From: Candidatus Omnitrophota bacterium
GTDB taxonomy: Bacteria > Hinthialibacterota > Hinthialibacteria > Hinthialibacterales > Hinthialibacteraceae
Assembly: GCA_016934335.1 (NCBI GenBank)
Contig: JAFGTC010000107.1
Location: 1-48,015 of the forward strand
Length of the DNA stretch: 48,015 nucleotides
Reading direction: 5' to 3'
In this document: piece by piece, positions 17,114 to 25,289 of the stretch
Layout of the letters: every line of letters begins with the position of its first letter
Numbering within the stretch: position 1 is the first letter of the stretch
The notes under the pieces: model-generated
The model's database searches: none
Seen by the model: the letters and a program-made list of their open reading frames with translations, nothing else
Told to the model about the DNA's origin: nothing
Made by a program: the position numbers and the translations under genes

Positions 17114-18523
17114 ATGTCGGAAAATACAAATCGCTCCGAAAATTCCAAAACAAAAAGAAAATATCCTTTTAAAATCGAACATCCGACGGAAGAACATCGT
17201 CCGGAAACCATGATCAACGCGATGAAGGATATCCTGAATGCGGATATCTACAAACTGCCTTTGTCCATCTATCTGGACACTTGCGCTCGGTGCAATACTT
17301 GCTCCACTACGTGTCACGTTTATCAAACCACGGGAAAAGTCGAAGACCTGCCGGCTTATCGTTCGGAAAAAGTGCGGCGCATTTACAAAAAATATTTCAG
17401 CCGCTCCGGCCGGCTTTTTGGACGACTGGCCGGCGCCAAGGAACTCAGCGAAGACGACATCAATTCCTTATTGGAAAGCGCTTATCGCTGCACCATGTGC
17501 CGGCGCTGCAATTTGGAATGCCCGATGGGCGTCGATAATGCGCTGATTACGCGCATCGCGCGAGTGATGCTCTCTTATCTGAATTTGATGCCCAGCAATT
17601 TCGAAATCAGCGTCAATTCTCAATTGGAGGGAGAAACGCGGAACACGTCCGCCATCCCCCGAATCGCTTTTCTCGATACCTTGGAATTTCTTAATGAAGA
17701 GATCGAAGAAATCGTCGGATGCGATATGGGATTTCCCATCGATAAGGAAGGCTCGGAAATCCTCTTTATCGCGCCGGTCAGCGATTACATGATGGAAGCG
17801 GAGACGCTGATGGGGAACGCCGTCGCTCTCAATGCGGCCGGAGCGGATTGGACGGTTGGAACCGAATTTTACGACGCTATCAATTACGGGCTTTTCTATT
17901 CGGATGAAAAACTGGAGCAGATTCTCCAATGCGTTCATGCCGAGGCTAAGCGTTTGAAAGTAAAAAAGATTGTTGTGGGCGAATGCGGCCATGCCACGAA
18001 AACCTTGAAATTATTTACCGAGATTCTATGCAAGGATTCTCCTGTCGAAAAAATAGAAAGCGTTCTTGAATTTACCGCTCATGCCATCATGGATGGCAAA
18101 ATAAAACTGGATCCCTCGCGCGTCTCCGAAACGGTGACGTATCATGATCCCTGCAATTTGGGGCGTATGGGCGGCGTTTTGGACGAGCCGCGAACGATCC
18201 TGAAAGCCTGCACCGACAATTTCATCGAGATGTCTCCCACTCGAGAAGAGAACTACTGCTGCGGAGGCGGGGGCGGAACCGTAACCATGGATGACATCTA
18301 CGACTTTCGCATGAATGTAGCCGGTAAAATGAAGGCCGATCAAATGCGCAGCGTTGGCGCGCATTATGTCGCCGCTCCCTGCGCCAATTGCAAAAAGCAG
18401 ATTCGCGAATTGATCGATTTTCATAAAATCGATTCAACCGTAGTGGGCGTTCACGATTTAGTGCTCAAAGCGCTTGTATTAGATGATGCTTCTCAAAAAA
18501 AATCGGATAGCGATGAATCATGA
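17114..18523 (+). CDS. DsrK/HdrD-like iron-sulfur protein (second copy of DsrK type)
   Basis: The protein is 469 residues. A ferredoxin domain holds Cys57/60/63/67 (CARCNTCSTTC) and Cys126/129/132/136 (CTMCRRCNLEC). The C-terminal region has the CCG-type ligand set: HDPCNLGR, NYCCGGGGG and PCANCKK. In HdrD and DsrK this binds the special noncubane-type [4Fe-4S] cluster that reduces disulfides. The order and the CECGHA-like segment (GECGHAT) match the DsrK at 29109 (CECGHMW), so I place it in the DsrK branch, but it lacks the first 90 residues of DsrK. ATG 17114 has GGGAG at 17101-17105, 8 bases upstream; ATGs at 17087 and 17108 fit less well. Its stop overlaps the next start by 4 bases. Confidence 0.88.
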   Translation: MSENTNRSENSKTKRKYPFKIEHPTEEHRPETMINAMKDILNADIYKLPLSIYLDTCARCNTCSTTCHVYQTTGKVEDLPAYRSEKVRRIYKKYFSRSGRLFGRLAGAKELSEDDINSLLESAYRCTMCRRCNLECPMGVDNALITRIARVMLSYLNLMPSNFEISVNSQLEGETRNTSAIPRIAFLDTLEFLNEEIEEIVGCDMGFPIDKEGSEILFIAPVSDYMMEAETLMGNAVALNAAGADWTVGTEFYDAINYGLFYSDEKLEQILQCVHAEAKRLKVKKIVVGECGHATKTLKLFTEILCKDSPVEKIESVLEFTAHAIMDGKIKLDPSRVSETVTYHDPCNLGRMGGVLDEPRTILKACTDNFIEMSPTREENYCCGGGGGTVTMDDIYDFRMNVAGKMKADQMRSVGAHYVAAPCANCKKQIRELIDFHKIDSTVVGVHDLVLKALVLDDASQKKSDSDES

Positions 18524-20235
18524 GCATGGATGCTGAAAACAGCAATATCGTCGTCATCGGCGGCGTAGCCTGCGGGCCTAAAGCGGCGTCACGCGCTCGC
18601 CGCAGGGATCCTCATGCTAATATTACCTTGATCGAAAGAGGCAAAGAACTCTCCTATGCCGGCTGCGGTCTTCCTTATTACGTCGGAGGGGCCGTATCCG
18701 ATATATCCAATTTACGCAAAACGACGTTTGATGTGATCCGCGATGAACAGTATTTTCGAAGCGTGAAAAACATCGATGTGCAGCTCCAAACCGAAGCCGT
18801 GAATATTAATCGGGCGAATCGTACGATTGCCGCTCGATCCATTGCAACAGGAATAATTAAAGAGATTCTCTATGATCAATTAGTTCTCGCCATGGGCTCA
18901 ACCCCTTTCATTCCTCCCATAGAAGGGATTTCCCAAAAGGGCGTTTATTGTTTGCATGTTCCCGAAGACGCTGTTCAAATTCGTGAAAAAATTGAAAAAG
19001 GCGAGGCGGATCGCGCCGTCATCATCGGCGCCGGCCTGATCGGTTTGGAACTGGTAGAGTCTTTTTTCAATCATGCAGTGGATGTAACCGTCTTGGAATT
19101 GGCGGATGCAGTGCTGCCGTCATGTTTGGATCCGGATATGGCGGAATTTTTGAAAAATGAAGTGGTCCGGGAAGGCGTTGAGATCTATACGGGGCAACGT
19201 ATTATTCGAATCGACATGGAGGATGGCACGGCAAGAGTTGTTACGCAGGATCGATCTTTCCCTGCTGACATGGTTATCGTTGCTGCGGGGAATCGCCCGA
19301 ATGTGGGATTGGCCAGAGAGGCCGGACTGCGCATTGGAGAAACGGGGGCGATCTCGGTGAATCTCCGGATGCAAACCAGCGATCCGAATATTTATGCAGG
19401 GGGGGATTGCGTCGAATGCTGCGATTTAGTGAGCGGCCGGATGATTTACGCCCCGCTTGGATCTACCGCCAATAAGCATGGGCGAATAATCGGCGACAAT
19501 ATCACGGGGGGATGCGAGGAATTCGGCGGCGTCGTAGGAACCATGATTTTCAAGGTCTTAAACTTGACCGTCGCTAAAACCGGCCTGACAGAACAGGATG
19601 CGCGCGCATGCGGCTTTCGTGTTGCGACTTCGTTGACTCCTTGCCTCGATCATGTTCATTTTTACCCCGGCGGAAAATTTTTGATGATCAAAATCATTGC
19701 GGAACAGGAATCCGGGCGATTTTTGGGCGCGCAAATCATCGGTCCCGGCGATGCGGCCAAACGCGTCGATGTCCTGGCGGCGGCTCTTCAGAATCAAATG
19801 ACTTTGCGAGACATCGCCAATCTTGATCTGGGCTACTCGCCGCCCTATTCGCACGCCATGGAGTGCGTCATCCAAGCGGCGAATCATGCTCGCAACCGCA
19901 TAGACGGCTTAGCCCATGTGATGAACGCCGATCAAGTTCAGCAAAAGCTTCTCCAGGAAGACCTGCTGCTTCTTGACGTGCGCGAACAGAAAGAAGCCGA
20001 ATCCAATCCCATTTTCTGCGAGGCCGTTAAAAATATCCCCTTAACTTCGCTGCGCTATCGTCTCGATGAAATTCCAAAAAACAAACCGATCGTCTGTTGC
20101 TGCGCTCAGGGAACTCGCTCGTATGAGGCATGCCTGATTTTGCAGGCGAACCATTTTGACTCCGTTTATTATTTAGACGGCGGGCTTCGAATTTGGCGGA
20201 GTTTTTTTCGTGATAAAAAGGAATGCTATTCATAA
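18520..20235 (+). CDS. CoA-disulfide reductase-like flavoprotein fused to rhodanese
   Basis: The protein is 571 residues. The N-terminal two thirds is a pyridine-nucleotide disulfide oxidoreductase of the CoADR/NADH oxidase/Npsr group. It has FAD motif VVIGGVACGPKAAS, single redox Cys49 in YAGCGLPYY, a NAD(P) fold IIGAGLIGLELVE near 168-180 and YAGGDCVECC near 291-300. From about residue 460 follows a rhodanese domain with active-site loop CAQGTRS (Cys528), preceded by two more cysteines. Such fusions reduce CoA-polysulfides or persulfides with NAD(P)H. The ATG overlaps the DsrK-like stop (ATGA), so the two are translationally coupled. A link between persulfide handling and the DsrK-like enzyme is inference. 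Confidence 0.92.
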   Translation: MSMDAENSNIVVIGGVACGPKAASRARRRDPHANITLIERGKELSYAGCGLPYYVGGAVSDISNLRKTTFDVIRDEQYFRSVKNIDVQLQTEAVNINRANRTIAARSIATGIIKEILYDQLVLAMGSTPFIPPIEGISQKGVYCLHVPEDAVQIREKIEKGEADRAVIIGAGLIGLELVESFFNHAVDVTVLELADAVLPSCLDPDMAEFLKNEVVREGVEIYTGQRIIRIDMEDGTARVVTQDRSFPADMVIVAAGNRPNVGLAREAGLRIGETGAISVNLRMQTSDPNIYAGGDCVECCDLVSGRMIYAPLGSTANKHGRIIGDNITGGCEEFGGVVGTMIFKVLNLTVAKTGLTEQDARACGFRVATSLTPCLDHVHFYPGGKFLMIKIIAEQESGRFLGAQIIGPGDAAKRVDVLAAALQNQMTLRDIANLDLGYSPPYSHAMECVIQAANHARNRIDGLAHVMNADQVQQKLLQEDLLLLDVREQKEAESNPIFCEAVKNIPLTSLRYRLDEIPKNKPIVCCCAQGTRSYEACLILQANHFDSVYYLDGGLRIWRSFFRDKKECYS

Positions 20236-20460
20236 CGATTTAGTCGATAGGAATAGTTAATTAATTTACTAGGATATGAAATTTTTAAAGAATCCATCTT
20301 ATTGCTAAGTTCTATTGTGAATAGATTGAAGTCGTGTTACATCATGAAAATAAGAAAATAGTTTTCTCTAGTAGTTTAGTATGGAAATAGAGTAAAGTAA
20401 AAATGTATAAGTTAAGTTTTCTTATCATATTGCGCAACGATTTCCATACAAAACTATCTT

Positions 20461-20492
20461 TTTGCATGCTTGAACAAAATCAGGCATGCAAA
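20461..20492. repeat. Perfect 9-bp inverted repeat upstream of dsrL
   Basis: TTTGCATGC (20461-20469) and GCATGCAAA (20484-20492) are perfect complements with a 14-base spacer; inside, TGA/TCA can add three more pairs after one mismatch. No T-run follows, so it is not a simple terminator. Its place about 60 bases upstream of the -35 box suits an activator or repressor site. Confidence 0.55.
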
Positions 20493-20549
20493 GAAGGTTT
20501 ATGAATTCTATTTTTTTGAGGGTTTATGAGTAAAAACATATTGATCGAG

Positions 20550-20579
20550 TTGACATGGCATTGATGAACATGGTATAGT
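20550..20579 (+). promoter_or_regulatory. Sigma-70 promoter for the dsr operon
   Basis: TTGACA (20550-20555, perfect) and TATAGT (20574-20579, five of six) are separated by 18 bases. This is the best promoter match I saw in the window. Transcription would start near 20586, about 270 bases before dsrL. Confidence 0.65.
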
Positions 20580-20854
20580 AGATATCTATCAGTGAAAAGT
20601 TATGGGTGGATTTTTTCATTTATATTTTTTGTTATTGGATTTGTCGATCAATAATGCGTCATTTGGATAGTTTTTTACCAATTTTTTATAGATGTACAGG
20701 GACCATCATCGAGATTAGGCATATTGCATCCAGCTGATTCAGAATAAGTATTTGTAAGTAGTTTCATGATGAAAGGGAATTGTTTTATGTTGCTGATTAA
20801 GCATCCTTTCTAAAGATGATTCTATGATAAATCTATATCTGTAAGGCAATAATC

Positions 20855-22549
20855 ATGGCTAAAATCGTTAAGAAAAAAAAGAAAAAATTAGGATCGGGAG
20901 GATTTAGCGCCCGCTCATCCGGTGGAACCGGTAAAATCGTAACGGATCTACGACCCAAGTATGTCCCCAAAATGCCGCCATGCATGAACGCGTGCCCCAA
21001 CGAGACCAGTATACGAGAAATCATCACAACGATTGCGCAGGCGGAAAAGAAAGAGAAGCCTTACGAAATCGCTTTCACAGAAGCTTTTGATTTATTGATG
21101 GAAAAAAATCCCTTTCCCGCCGTCTGCGGTCGGGTCTGCCCCCATCCTTGTGAATCGGAATGCAATCGAAAAGAAAAAGACGGAGCGGTAAGCATCAATA
21201 ACATCGAGCGCTTTGTCGGCGACTGGGCGATTGAGCATCAATTGAAGCCCAAAAAGAAAAGCGAAGAAGTTTATGCCGATAAAATTGCGGTGATCGGCGC
21301 GGGCCCGGCGGGATTGTCCTGCGCCTACCAATTGGCTCTTCAAGGATATCCGGTGACGGTCTTTGAAGCCTTTCCCAAACCGGGCGGGATGCTTCGATAC
21401 GGCATCCCGGAATATCGCCTGCCTCGAGACATCCTCGATATCGAAATCGATCGCATTTTGGAATTAGGCGTCGAACTCAAATGCAATGTTTGCATCGGCC
21501 GCGATATTTCTTATGACGATTTGAAAAAAGAGTACAAAGTGATCTTTGTCGGCATCGGCGCGCATAAAGGGCTGCCGCTGAACGTGACGGGCGAAGATGC
21601 GGAGAACGTATATACAGGGGCTGATTTTTTGCATCGCGTGAACGCCGGCGAATCGTTGGATATTGGTAAAAAAGTGATTATCATCGGCGGCGGAGACAGC
21701 GCCATCGATGCGGCCCGCGTCTCTCTGCGCATGGGGGCGGAGCCGGTCATTCTCTATCGCCGAACGATCAAAGAAATGCCCGCCATCGATCATGAAGTCC
21801 ACGAGGCGGAGCGCGAAGGGATCCGAATGGAATTTCTCGCTGCCCCGGTCGAAATGCTGCAGGGAGAAAATGGACGCGCCACCGGCATGAAATGCATTCG
21901 CATGGAATTAGGCGAACCGGATGATTCCGGCAGGCGTCGGCCCGTTCCCATTGAAGGCAGCGAATTTGACGTGGAGGCGGATACGATCATCGCGGCGATC
22001 AGCCAGGAGCCCGACTTTACAGGCGTGGAGCATTTACGCGAAGGGCGCGATTGGATCAAGGCGGATGATCATGGCGTCACCAAAGAAGAAAGCGTATTTG
22101 CCGGGGGAGACGCCATCGCCTTGGGGCTGGTTACGATGGCGATCTTTCATGGACGGCGCGCCGCCGAATTGATTCATTGCAATCTCCGCGGCATTCCTCC
22201 CGAGCCCAGGCCCGATCTACCTTTGATTAAACATGATCGGATGAAACTCGATTTTTACGAACCCAAAAACCGCCATGATGCTTCATCGATCCCTCCTGAA
22301 GCGCGCCTGCAGGATCCGTGGGCCGAAGTGGAAAATGGATTGACCCGAGAAGAAGCGATCGAGGAAGCCATGCGCTGCATGAGCTGCGGTTCGTGCTTCG
22401 ATTGTGGAACCTGTTGGAAATTCTGCCAGGATAACGCCATCGTCAAACCTCCGGTTCCATTCGAACCGTACCGGTTTAAGTTGGAATTTTGTCAGGGGTG
22501 CAAAAAATGCGCCGAAGAATGCCCCTGCGGATACATTGAAATGGAATAA
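20855..22549 (+). CDS. dsrL: DsrL-type NAD(P)H oxidoreductase (glutamate synthase small subunit-like)
   Basis: The protein is 564 residues, shorter than the about 650 of the sulfur-oxidiser DsrL. It starts with a Lys-rich stretch, then Cys43, 47, 91, 95, 99 and 103, the N-terminal Fe-S pattern of the GltD family (CMNAC, CGRVCPHPC). An FAD fold (VIGAGPAGLSC, about 145), a NAD(P) fold (IIIGGGDSAIDAA) and a C-terminal ferredoxin with CMSCGSCFDCGTCWKFC and CQGCKKCAEECPC follow. DsrL exchanges electrons between NAD(P)H and DsrAB. The gene opens the operon right before dsrA, as expected for DsrL. A plain GltD-like enzyme cannot be fully excluded, but the C-terminal ferredoxin and position favour DsrL, probably the DsrL-2 type. 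Confidence 0.85.
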   Translation: MAKIVKKKKKKLGSGGFSARSSGGTGKIVTDLRPKYVPKMPPCMNACPNETSIREIITTIAQAEKKEKPYEIAFTEAFDLLMEKNPFPAVCGRVCPHPCESECNRKEKDGAVSINNIERFVGDWAIEHQLKPKKKSEEVYADKIAVIGAGPAGLSCAYQLALQGYPVTVFEAFPKPGGMLRYGIPEYRLPRDILDIEIDRILELGVELKCNVCIGRDISYDDLKKEYKVIFVGIGAHKGLPLNVTGEDAENVYTGADFLHRVNAGESLDIGKKVIIIGGGDSAIDAARVSLRMGAEPVILYRRTIKEMPAIDHEVHEAEREGIRMEFLAAPVEMLQGENGRATGMKCIRMELGEPDDSGRRRPVPIEGSEFDVEADTIIAAISQEPDFTGVEHLREGRDWIKADDHGVTKEESVFAGGDAIALGLVTMAIFHGRRAAELIHCNLRGIPPEPRPDLPLIKHDRMKLDFYEPKNRHDASSIPPEARLQDPWAEVENGLTREEAIEEAMRCMSCGSCFDCGTCWKFCQDNAIVKPPVPFEPYRFKLEFCQGCKKCAEECPCGYIEME

Positions 22550-22630
22550 ATAAATAACAATAGCATTTTTTCAACATTGTTGTTTCGACGGAGAGGAGTG
22601 CTTAATCCCAGCAAGGAGGAGAGAACCAAC

Positions 22631-23857
22631 ATGGCGGATGGACAAACAAACGGCAAAACGCCCAAACTCGATAAACTGGACAAGGGACCTTGGCCCAGTT
22701 TTGTGAAGGAAATCAAAAGGGCCGCCGAAAAAAATCCCATGAGTAAGGATCTTCTAGGGCAGCTGGAACTATCCTACGAAGATAAGATCGGCCACTGGAA
22801 GCATGGTGGCATCGTGGGCGTTTTGGGGTACGGCGGCGGCGTCATCGGAAGATATTCGGATGTTCCAGAAAAATTCCCCAATGTGGCCCATTTCCACACG
22901 ATTCGCGTCAACATGCCGGCCGGCTGGTTTTACACAAGCGACGCTCTTCGTACATTGTGCGATATTTGGGAAAAACATGGCTCCGGATTGACGAACATGC
23001 ACGGCTCGACCGGCGACATTGTTTTTTTAGGCACGCGGACGGAGCAACTTGAACCGATTTTTTCTGAATTGACGAAGGAAGGATTTGACCTGGGAGGATC
23101 CGGATCCGATGTCCGGACGCCCAGCGCCTGCGTCGGTCCGGCTCGCTGCGAATGGGCTTGTTACGACACGTTGAAATTGTGTTATGACTTGACGATGGAA
23201 TACCAGGATGAACTCCATCGCCCCGCCTTCCCATACAAATTCAAATTCAAATGCTCCGGCTGCCCCAACGACTGCGTCGCTTCTGTAGCGCGCTCCGACA
23301 TGTCGATCATCGGAACCTGGAAAGACGACATTCAAGTCGACCAGGCGGCTGTGAAAGAGTATGAAGACAAAGGGCTGAATATCCAACGCGATGTTTGCGG
23401 GAACTGCCCTTCGAAATGCATGGATTGGGATGGTAAGACGCTCGAAATCGACAACCGGCTCTGCGTGCGCTGCATGCATTGCATTAATGCAATGCCTAAG
23501 GCTCTCCGCCCGGGCAAGGAACGGGGCGCCTGCCTTTTACTTGGTTCAAAAGCCCCCATCGTTGAAGGAGCGCAGCTATCGTCGGTTCTCGTTCCCTTTA
23601 TGAAAATGGAGCCTCCTTATCAGGAACTGAAAGATTTGTGCGAGAAGATTTGGGATCTCTGGTGCGAAGAAGGGAAGGCCCGCGAGCGCGTCGGCGAGTT
23701 TATTCAACGCGTTGGATTAGGAAACTTCCTGGAAGCCATCGAAGTTGAACCCAGTCCCTACATGATCGCTCATCCTCGCGACAATCCCTATATCTTTTAT
23801 GAGGACTATTTCGAAGAAGGCGACGAAGAGGATGAAGATGAAGACGGCGACGAATAA
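22631..23857 (+). CDS. dsrA: Dissimilatory sulfite reductase alpha subunit (DsrA)
   Basis: The alpha subunit of the siroheme sulfite reductase, 408 residues. The siroheme-[4Fe-4S] ligands appear as Cys167-x5-Cys173 (CVGPARC) and Cys211-x3-Cys215 (CPNDC). A ferredoxin domain follows with Cys254, 257, 261 (CGNCPSKC) and Cys276, 279, 282 (CVRCMHC). The last 14 residues are almost all Asp and Glu, an acidic tail not typical of the subunits I know. ATG 22631 is chosen because AAGGAGG at 22613-22619 precedes it; an open frame from TTG 22577 would add 18 residues. Reductive or oxidative type cannot be proven by eye, but DsrD downstream favours the reductive type. Confidence 0.98.
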   Translation: MADGQTNGKTPKLDKLDKGPWPSFVKEIKRAAEKNPMSKDLLGQLELSYEDKIGHWKHGGIVGVLGYGGGVIGRYSDVPEKFPNVAHFHTIRVNMPAGWFYTSDALRTLCDIWEKHGSGLTNMHGSTGDIVFLGTRTEQLEPIFSELTKEGFDLGGSGSDVRTPSACVGPARCEWACYDTLKLCYDLTMEYQDELHRPAFPYKFKFKCSGCPNDCVASVARSDMSIIGTWKDDIQVDQAAVKEYEDKGLNIQRDVCGNCPSKCMDWDGKTLEIDNRLCVRCMHCINAMPKALRPGKERGACLLLGSKAPIVEGAQLSSVLVPFMKMEPPYQELKDLCEKIWDLWCEEGKARERVGEFIQRVGLGNFLEAIEVEPSPYMIAHPRDNPYIFYEDYFEEGDEEDEDEDGDE

Positions 23858-23928
23858 TTCCTGCTGCAAGGAATGAATTCGCGCCGCCAATCATAAAGAA
23901 CATCGAGAAATTAACAGGAGGTTTACTG

Positions 23929-25005
23929 ATGTCTCAAACAGAACGCTTAACCGACATCGGCCCGCCCAAATACGATAAATATCTGCCGCCCATAGTCAAG
24001 AAAAATTATGGGACATGGCTTTATCACGAAATTCTCAAGCCGGGCGTCATGGTGCATATGGCGGAATCGGGCGATAAACTCTACACCGTTCGGTGTGGAA
24101 CGCCTCGTTTATTAAGCATCTATTCTATCCGCGACTTTTGCGATGTCGCGGATAAATATTGCGGCGGCCACCTGCGTTTTACCAGCCGCCATAATGTTGA
24201 ATTTCTTTTAACCGACGAATCCAAAATCGAGCCTTTGATTGCGGATGTGAAAAAACTGGGCTTCCCGGTCGGCGGCGTGGGAAACGCCATTTCCAGCATC
24301 GTCCATACGCAGGGCTGGGTGCATTGCCATTCCGCCGCCACCGATGCTTCCGGCGTCGTGAAAAACGTCATGGACGCCTTGTGCGACAAATTCGAAAGCA
24401 TGGAATTGCCCGGGAAATTACGCATCGCTTTGGCTTGCTGCCTGAATATGTGCGGCGCCGTGCATTGCTCCGACATCGCGATTCTCGGCATCCATCGCCG
24501 GCCGCCGAAGACCAATCATTCGATTCTCAATAATATTTGCGAGATTCCGACGGTGGTGGCCGCATGTCCGACCGCGGCGATTCGCCCCGCCCGAATAGAC
24601 GGCAAAGAATCGGTCGAAGTGGATGAGGAGCGATGCATGTTCTGCGCGAACTGCTTCACGGTTTGCCCCGCGATGACTCTGAACGATCCGCTCAACGACG
24701 GCGTCTCCATATGGGTGGGCGGTAAAGTTTCCAACGCGCGCCATGAACCGATGTTCTCGAAACTTGCAGTCCCCTATATAGAAAACAATCCGCCCTATTG
24801 GCCCGAAGTGGTCGAAACCGTCGTCAAGATCGTTGATGTTTGGGCGGCGAACGCCCGTAAGTTCGAACGCATGGGCGAATGGATCGAACGAATCGGATGG
24901 CCGCGCTTCTTCGAGATGACGGGCATCGAATTCGAAAAATATCACATCGATGACTTTAAATATGCCGGATTGTCCTATAAACGATCCGCGCATTTACGCT
25001 TCTAA
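23929..25005 (+). CDS. dsrB: Dissimilatory sulfite reductase beta subunit (DsrB)
   Basis: The beta subunit, 358 residues, carries the catalytic siroheme environment with Cys133 in QGWVHCHS and the Cys170/171/175 set in ACCLNMCG. A ferredoxin insert has Cys213 and Cys236/239/242/246 ([11 protein letters not shown]). These are standard DsrB features, and length is close to the usual 380. The ribosome site AGGAGG lies about 9 bases ahead of ATG 23929. The 71-base gap to dsrA has no terminator, so the alpha and beta subunits share one message. The partner DsrC binds in the cleft where the substrate channel opens. Confidence 0.98.
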   Translation: MSQTERLTDIGPPKYDKYLPPIVKKNYGTWLYHEILKPGVMVHMAESGDKLYTVRCGTPRLLSIYSIRDFCDVADKYCGGHLRFTSRHNVEFLLTDESKIEPLIADVKKLGFPVGGVGNAISSIVHTQGWVHCHSAATDASGVVKNVMDALCDKFESMELPGKLRIALACCLNMCGAVHCSDIAILGIHRRPPKTNHSILNNICEIPTVVAACPTAAIRPARIDGKESVEVDEERCMFCANCFTVCPAMTLNDPLNDGVSIWVGGKVSNARHEPMFSKLAVPYIENNPPYWPEVVETVVKIVDVWAANARKFERMGEWIERIGWPRFFEMTGIEFEKYHIDDFKYAGLSYKRSAHLRF

Positions 25006-25016
25006 GGGGAAAGATC

Positions 25017-25271
25017 ATGTCCGAAGAACTGACAGTCGAACAAGTCGCCGACGCTATGTTCAAAATGGTGAAAGACGCCATGGGCCAGAAAAAATTAAAG
25101 CCCATGGATCTTCAGAAAGCCATGATCGAATATTACGGCGCCGACAAGTGCGACAAAAAAATGTGTAAAGCGGCCATCAAGTCGCTGATCGACTCCGAAC
25201 GCTGCGTCTATACCTATTTTGGCGGCTCCTTCATCGAGATTCCGCACAGAGAAGGCGCAGCCAATGATTGA
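25017..25271 (+). CDS. dsrD: DsrD, allosteric partner of DsrAB
   Basis: A small cytoplasmic protein of 84 residues matching DsrD, a winged-helix fold of about 78 residues that stimulates DsrAB in sulfate reducers. The sequence EELTVEQVADAMFK and the FGGSFIEIP ending of the wing are family-like. It sits 11 bases after dsrB. DsrD is a marker of reductive-type systems, so its presence argues that this pathway runs toward sulfide. Confidence 0.95.
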   Translation: MSEELTVEQVADAMFKMVKDAMGQKKLKPMDLQKAMIEYYGADKCDKKMCKAAIKSLIDSERCVYTYFGGSFIEIPHREGAAND

Positions 25272-25289
25272 TAGCGCAAGCGAAGGCGA

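Larger units (their letters stand above)
20236..20854 (+). promoter_or_regulatory. AT-rich regulatory region upstream of the dsr operon
   Basis: These 619 bases have no gene that I can support. They hold a TTGTGAA element at 20315-20321, a 9-bp perfect inverted repeat at 20461-20492 and a good promoter at 20550-20579. No terminator with a T-run was found after the rhodanese fusion gene, so the upstream transcript may run into the leader. The leader from the promoter to dsrL is about 270 bases. Confidence 0.55.
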
